Assembly: GCA_023228865.1 (NCBI GenBank)
Contig: JALOAH010000127.1
Coordinates: 1 to 9,299 of the forward strand
DNA length: 9,299 bases
Source: Porticoccaceae bacterium
Lineage (GTDB): Bacteria; Pseudomonadota; Gammaproteobacteria; Pseudomonadales; Porticoccaceae
Reading direction: 5' to 3'
The position numbers and the translations under genes are program-made. The stretch's first letter is position 1. Every line of letters starts with the position of its first letter. Positions 5,493 to 9,299 of this stretch are shown piece after piece. Below the pieces are notes generated by a model. The model saw only the letters and a program-made list of their open reading frames with translations. It was not told the origin of the DNA and did no database searches.

Positions 5493-7529
5493 ATGCCCTT
5501 TGAACTGCAAGCCCCCTATCAACCCACCGGAGACCAGCCCCAGGCGATTGCCGAAATGGTGGCAGGGATTCAACGCGGCATGCGTCACCAGGTGCTGCTG
5601 GGCGCCACCGGCACCGGTAAGACTTTCACCGTTGCCAACGTGATTCAACAGGTGCAACTGCCCACGCTGGTGCTGGCGCACAACAAAACCCTTGGCGCCC
5701 AGCTTTACGCCGAGTTTAAGGAATTCTTTCCCAATAACGCGGTGGAGTATTTCGTTTCTTACTACGATTACTACCAGCCTGAGGCCTACGTACCGCAGCG
5801 CGACCTGTACATTGAAAAAGAAACCTCGATCAATGAGGAAATCGACCGCCTGCGCCTGGCAGCGACCACCGCGTTATTATCGCGCAAGGATGTGATCATC
5901 ATCGCTTCGGTGTCAGCGATTTACGGGCTAGGGGATCCTGAGGCTTACCGCAGCACGGTGATTCAACTGGAAGTGGGACGCATCTACCGGCGAAATGCCC
6001 TGCTGCGCCGCCTGGTGGAAAGCCAGTACACCCGCAACGATTTTGAGCTCAAACCCGGAGTGTTCCGGGTGCGGGGTGACACGCTGGAGGTATTACCCGC
6101 CTACGATGACACGCGTACCTTTCGCATCAGTTTCTTTGGCGATGAAGTCGAGCGCATCATCACCGTGGATCCCCTGACGGGCGAGGTGTTCGGCGAGCAT
6201 GAGACGGTAGATATTTACCCTGCCAAGCACTATATCACTGAAGATGAGCACATGGCGCAAGCCCTGCTGAACATCGAGCGCGAGCTGGAAGAGCGCCTGG
6301 CTGAGCTGCGCGCGGCAGGTCAACTGCTGGAGGCTCAACGCCTGGAGCAGCGCACCCGCTATGACCTGGAAATGATGCGCGAGGTGGGCTATTGTTCGGG
6401 GATTGAAAATTATTCCCGCCACATCGACGCTCGGGCTGCCGGGACGGCGCCCTGGACACTGATCGATTTTTTGCCCAAGGAGTACCTGCTGGTGATCGAC
6501 GAATCTCATATGATGATTCCCCAGATCCGCGGCATGTATAATGGCGACCGTTCGCGCAAGCAGGTGTTGATCGATTATGGTTTCCGCCTGCCCTCTGCGC
6601 TGGATAACCGCCCGTTAAAGTTCGAGGAGTTCAAGCAGCAGATGGGCATCACCCTGTACACTTCAGCCACTCCTGCTGAATATGAACTTTCCATCGCAGA
6701 CCAGGTGGTGGAGCAGATCATCCGTCCGACAGGCTTGGTGGACCCCGAGGTGATCATCCGCCCGACGGAGGGCCAGATTGATGACCTGTATGGCGAAATC
6801 ACCCGGCGGGTGGATGTGGGCGAGCGTGTCCTGGTGACCACTCTCACCAAGCGCATGGCAGAGGACCTTTCGGATTACCTGATGGAACTGGGCTTGAAGG
6901 TACACTATCTGCACTCTGAAATCGAAACTCTCGAACGGGTGGGCATCCTGCGCGACCTGCGTCTGGGGGTGTTTGACGTAGTGGTGGGGATCAACTTGTT
7001 GCGCGAGGGGTTGGATCTGCCGGAGGTTTCGCTGATCGCCATCCTTGACGCAGATAAACAGGGTTTCCTGCGCTCGGGCACAGCACTGATCCAGACAATT
7101 GGTCGAGCTGCCCGACACCTGCACGGGCAGGTGATCATGTACGCAGATCGGGTCACCGATGCGATGCAATATGCCATTGATGAGACCAACCGCCGCCGAG
7201 AGATCCAGGTGGCTTATAACAAGAAACACCATATTGAGCCTGCCAGCGTGGTCAAAGCCGTGCGTGACTTGACAGACCGCCTGGCACGCGATGTCGGCGC
7301 TGAAGACGGGGATAATCTGCGCGGAAAGGCCAGTAAACTGGAACAGAAAGAGCTGCTCAGGATGATCAACGAGCTGGAACAACAGATGAAAGCCGCCGCA
7401 CGTGAGCTGGAATTTGAGCGTGCAGCCATGCTGCGCGATCAGGTGTATGAGCTGCGAGCTATGTTGGCGGATGAATCAGACCTTCCGCCGTGGAAAAAAG
7501 TGCAGTTAATGACCGGCGGTCGAGATTAA
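5493..7529 (+). CDS. uvrB: UvrABC system protein B (excinuclease ABC subunit B)
   Basis: 678 residues, normal for UvrB, from an ATG with AGGA 8 nt upstream. UvrB is the DNA-damage verifying subunit of bacterial nucleotide excision repair; it is loaded by UvrA and recruits UvrC. Visible in order: Walker A GATGTGKT (37-44, K43); the damage-probing beta-hairpin region [12 protein letters not shown] (90-101); helicase motif II DESH (336-339); motif III region LYTSATP (388-394); motif [14 protein letters not shown] (501-513); motif [10 protein letters not shown] (534-541); and the C-terminal UVR coiled-coil domain (about 623-658, ending [14 protein letters not shown]) that contacts UvrC. All catalytic motifs are intact. 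It stands alone, with divergent genes upstream and a convergent gene 37 bases downstream; uvrA and uvrC are not in the window. Confidence 0.99.
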   Translation: MPFELQAPYQPTGDQPQAIAEMVAGIQRGMRHQVLLGATGTGKTFTVANVIQQVQLPTLVLAHNKTLGAQLYAEFKEFFPNNAVEYFVSYYDYYQPEAYVPQRDLYIEKETSINEEIDRLRLAATTALLSRKDVIIIASVSAIYGLGDPEAYRSTVIQLEVGRIYRRNALLRRLVESQYTRNDFELKPGVFRVRGDTLEVLPAYDDTRTFRISFFGDEVERIITVDPLTGEVFGEHETVDIYPAKHYITEDEHMAQALLNIERELEERLAELRAAGQLLEAQRLEQRTRYDLEMMREVGYCSGIENYSRHIDARAAGTAPWTLIDFLPKEYLLVIDESHMMIPQIRGMYNGDRSRKQVLIDYGFRLPSALDNRPLKFEEFKQQMGITLYTSATPAEYELSIADQVVEQIIRPTGLVDPEVIIRPTEGQIDDLYGEITRRVDVGERVLVTTLTKRMAEDLSDYLMELGLKVHYLHSEIETLERVGILRDLRLGVFDVVVGINLLREGLDLPEVSLIAILDADKQGFLRSGTALIQTIGRAARHLHGQVIMYADRVTDAMQYAIDETNRRREIQVAYNKKHHIEPASVVKAVRDLTDRLARDVGAEDGDNLRGKASKLEQKELLRMINELEQQMKAAARELEFERAAMLRDQVYELRAMLADESDLPPWKKVQLMTGGRD

Positions 7530-7566
7530 ACATAGCAGGCTATCGAGCATACCATCAATGGGTTGT

Positions 7567-7860
7567 TTACCCGGTCGATAACACGCTGAAGCGCTCAAAA
7601 TCCCCCCGGGCTTCTTCAAATTGATAGTTCACATTCCACACATCCGAACGATGAGGACCCCTGCGCAATTCCCGAAGCAAGCGGTTGAGATTGGTCAGTG
7701 TGCCCTCCGCCATCACCTCAACGCGACCGTCGTAGCGGTTGCGCACCCAGCCCGTTAACCCCAGTGCCTGGGCTGACCTGAGGACAAAATAGCGAAAACC
7801 CACCCCCTGCACCATCCCCTCTATGTGGACATGCAAACGATGGGTATTGTGTTCGGTCAT
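7567..7860 (-). CDS. acyP: Acylphosphatase
   Basis: 97 residues, slightly longer than the usual ~90. The signature GMVQGVGFRYF (15-25) carries the phosphate-binding loop with catalytic R23, and N41 in GWVRNRYDG positions the attacking water; both are in the canonical positions. The enzyme hydrolyses the carboxyl-phosphate bond of acyl phosphates such as 1,3-bisphosphoglycerate or carbamoyl phosphate in the cytosol; its cell role is loosely defined. There is no purine-rich ribosome site before the ATG at 7860. The gene follows the HEAT-repeat gene by 46 bases on the same strand and may depend on read-through from it. It converges on uvrB with a 37-base gap holding only small hairpins. Confidence 0.95.
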   Translation of the reverse strand: MTEHNTHRLHVHIEGMVQGVGFRYFVLRSAQALGLTGWVRNRYDGRVEVMAEGTLTNLNRLLRELRRGPHRSDVWNVNYQFEEARGDFERFSVLSTG

Positions 7861-7906
7861 CGGCGCACATTCATTAATTTAGAACATCAAACACCGGGGC
7901 AAACGG

Positions 7907-8914
7907 TTAATACTCATCCCCTTCTTCATCATCAAGCCAGTCGTCCAGGTCGTCCTCGTCAAAGTTCATCAAATCGAACCGGCTGACCTGCTCGGTGAAG
8001 TCGAGGTTGGCCAGGGCATCCTCAAGGAGGAGGACCTCGTCCATGTCTTCAGTCTCTTCCAGGGCAATCTCGATCAGCTCGCGCACACCCTCACCGCCAA
8101 TTTTTGAAAGCGCCCAGATGGCAGCAAAATAAAGTTCTTCATCATCGGTGCCCTCTTCCAGAAGATCGATAATCAATTCGCGGGCATCCTGGGCTTCCAG
8201 CTCACCCGCAGCGCGAATTGCCTCGCAACGGATTTCGGAGTCGGGGTGAGCGAACATTTCCAGAACCTGGTGCGTCCAGCGTTTATCATAGGAGCGACCC
8301 ATGGCAAACAAGGCCGATTGCAACCATTCTTCGTCATTGGATTCGTAGGCGCGGCGGATAAAATCCGGGATATCGGGGTGGCTGGAGTAGCCGAGGGATT
8401 CAAGCGCACGCCGGCAGATCAGCTTGTCCCTGGCATCCTGGTAGGTTCTGATCAGGGAGTCCACAACTTGCTGGAAGGTTTCAACCCTGATCTCTTCCAG
8501 CTCCCCCAGCTCAACAAAAGTGCCCAGCGCGGTGGCAGCCGCAGAGCGTACAATGGCTTCAGTGTCTTCCTGCAGACGCTTCAGTAACAGGGGCACCAGG
8601 TCTTCTCTATCAGACTGCCACAGCAAACGAATGGCGGTAGCCCGGGCGACCGGGTCATCATCTTCCAGGCACATGATCGCAACCGGGTCAAAATCTAACA
8701 GGGTATCGCTTTCAGCCAGGTCTTCCATGTCTTCCAGCAGTCCTCGGCGACGCTCAATCCAGACCTGGGGCCAAACAGCCTTCAACAGTTCAAGGTCTTT
8801 CTCCGAAATATCGGAGAAAAAATCGATCATCCCAGGCGGAAAGGGCGCATCTGCATTGAGTAGGGCTATTTTGACGGTGCTAAATTCAAAGTCTTTCTGG
8901 TTTGAATAGTTCAT
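7907..8914 (-). CDS. HEAT-repeat protein with strongly acidic C-terminus
   Basis: 335 residues; ATG at 8914 with a good ribosome site (GAGGA, complement of 8922-8926, 7 nt spacing). From about residue 76 onward it consists of paired helices of HEAT or PBS-lyase type, with repeat signatures such as DDDPVARATAIRLL (85-98), TEAIVRSAAATALG (118-131), HPDSEIRCEAIRAAGEL (223-239) and DDEELYFAAIWALSKIG (257-273). The last ~18 residues are almost all Asp and Glu around two Leu and a Trp. The protein is very acidic overall and has no signal peptide or membrane segment, so it is probably a cytosolic protein-binding scaffold; the partner is unknown. It follows the M50 protease gene by 23 bases. Similar HEAT proteins near proteases exist, but no function should be assumed. 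Confidence 0.8.
   Translation of the reverse strand: MNYSNQKDFEFSTVKIALLNADAPFPPGMIDFFSDISEKDLELLKAVWPQVWIERRRGLLEDMEDLAESDTLLDFDPVAIMCLEDDDPVARATAIRLLWQSDREDLVPLLLKRLQEDTEAIVRSAAATALGTFVELGELEEIRVETFQQVVDSLIRTYQDARDKLICRRALESLGYSSHPDIPDFIRRAYESNDEEWLQSALFAMGRSYDKRWTHQVLEMFAHPDSEIRCEAIRAAGELEAQDARELIIDLLEEGTDDEELYFAAIWALSKIGGEGVRELIEIALEETEDMDEVLLLEDALANLDFTEQVSRFDLMNFDEDDLDDWLDDEEGDEY
8798..8819. other. Perfect 9-bp hairpin inside the HEAT-protein gene
   Basis: TTTCTCCGA (8798-8806) and TCGGAGAAA (8811-8819) are exact inverted complements separated by AATA. It lies in codons about 32-39 of the HEAT gene. On the coding (minus) strand no T-run follows the stem, so it is not an intrinsic terminator there; on the plus strand it is followed by A residues. 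It could be a coincidence of Ser-Asp and Ser-Glu codons. Confidence 0.4.
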
Positions 8915-8937
8915 TTTTTAATCCTCGATTGACGTGA

Positions 8938-9299
8938 TCAGGGAAGAACAATCGGGTTGGTAAAATCCAGCACAGTGATCACGACCATCAGCAGGATCAG
9001 CAGCAAGAAACTGACGGTGTTAATAGCGTTTTCCCATTTTTGAGGGATGCGTTTGCGCAGGATTAATTCTGGCAGAGTGAATAAAATTCGGCCGCCATCC
9101 AAAGCGGGAATGGGCAGCAGGTTGGTGATGCCCAGTGCGATTGAGATGTTGGCAATGATCGACAGGGTGAAAATCGGCACCGGCTCGGCTGTGGCAATGG
9201 AGGTTTCCTGGTCCATCTCAACCGCCTGGCTGTAGATATCGTAGATGCCTTTGTAACCCACAGGGCGCACCATCGCGGGGTCAACGGTGCCGCGGATTA
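8938..9299 (-). CDS. M50 family site-2-type membrane metalloprotease, C-terminal part only
   Basis: The frame is open to the right edge (Ile-Arg-Gly-Thr-Val-Asp-Pro-Ala precede the Met at 9273), so the start is outside and about 120 C-terminal residues are visible. The decisive motif is NLLPIPALDGGRILF, the third conserved M50B motif, whose Asp completes the zinc site. RPVGYKGIYDIY matches the GPVG segment found before the penultimate membrane helix in RseP-like proteases. Membrane segments are visible around the LDGG motif and near the C-terminus (SFLLLILLMVVITVLDF). The HExxH motif and any PDZ domain would be upstream, outside the window. RseP-type proteases cut membrane-bound anti-sigma factors or remnant signal peptides. 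The gene leads the cluster with the HEAT and acylphosphatase genes. The name rseP is not assigned because the diagnostic part is missing. Confidence 0.88.
   Translation of the reverse strand, partial: IRGTVDPAMVRPVGYKGIYDIYSQAVEMDQETSIATAEPVPIFTLSIIANISIALGITNLLPIPALDGGRILFTLPELILRKRIPQKWENAINTVSFLLLILLMVVITVLDFTNPIVLP

Noticed and set aside
6663..7382. 239-codon open frame antisense to uvrB
   Set aside because: It lies wholly within the conserved uvrB coding sequence and shows no recognisable domain.
7530..7572. Small inverted repeats between uvrB and acylphosphatase (TAGC-AG-GCTA and GGGT-TGTTT-ACCC)
   Set aside because: Stems are 4 bp and lack T-runs in either direction; too weak to call a bidirectional terminator.

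Overview
The window holds nine protein-coding genes, two of them cut by the window edges. There are no RNA genes, CRISPR arrays, insertion sequences or transposases that I can recognise. Most genes are moderately GC-rich and read like a free-living bacterium. The mix (a UROD-superfamily methyltransferase-like protein, a DUF92 membrane protein, a DegT aminotransferase, an M50 protease next to a HEAT-repeat protein) would fit Chloroflexota of the Anaerolineae type. That placement is inference from gene content and not shown by a marker gene; uvrB (5493-7529) is the best gene here for testing it.

Layout. A UROD-superfamily gene (to 1018, + strand, 5' end missing) runs into a convergent, AT-rich gene for a stand-alone HsdR-N-type nuclease (1094-2167, - strand), which looks horizontally acquired. 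Upstream of it on the - strand lies a compact cluster, in transcription order DegT/DnrJ/EryC1/StrS aminotransferase (5220-4012), a PH-domain membrane protein (4007-3123) and a DUF92 membrane protein (3060-2212). The aminotransferase and PH-protein genes are almost certainly co-transcribed and translationally coupled, with 4 nt between stop and start. Next comes a divergent intergenic region (5221-5492), then uvrB on the + strand. Convergent to uvrB is a second - strand cluster: an M50 site-2-type protease (C-terminal part only), an acidic HEAT-repeat protein, and acylphosphatase.

The least ordinary structure is the 272-base divergent region between the aminotransferase cluster and uvrB. It carries two blocks of degenerate 7-base repeats (CTAnnnn) in opposite orientation. 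Each block lies immediately upstream of a candidate promoter: a TATAAT box for the aminotransferase cluster and TTCACT-17-TAAAAT for uvrB. A third, weaker heptad tract begins at the stop codon of the UROD-like gene and shares the unit TAGAACT, which suggests a dispersed repeat family. The second point of interest is the AT-rich nuclease gene, which sits at the end of the DUF92 cluster with a TATAAT box overlapping the DUF92 stop codon.

Functionally, uvrB (nucleotide excision repair) and acylphosphatase are housekeeping genes. The aminotransferase, PH and DUF92 genes suggest envelope, sugar or isoprenoid-lipid work, but the sequence does not show a defined pathway.
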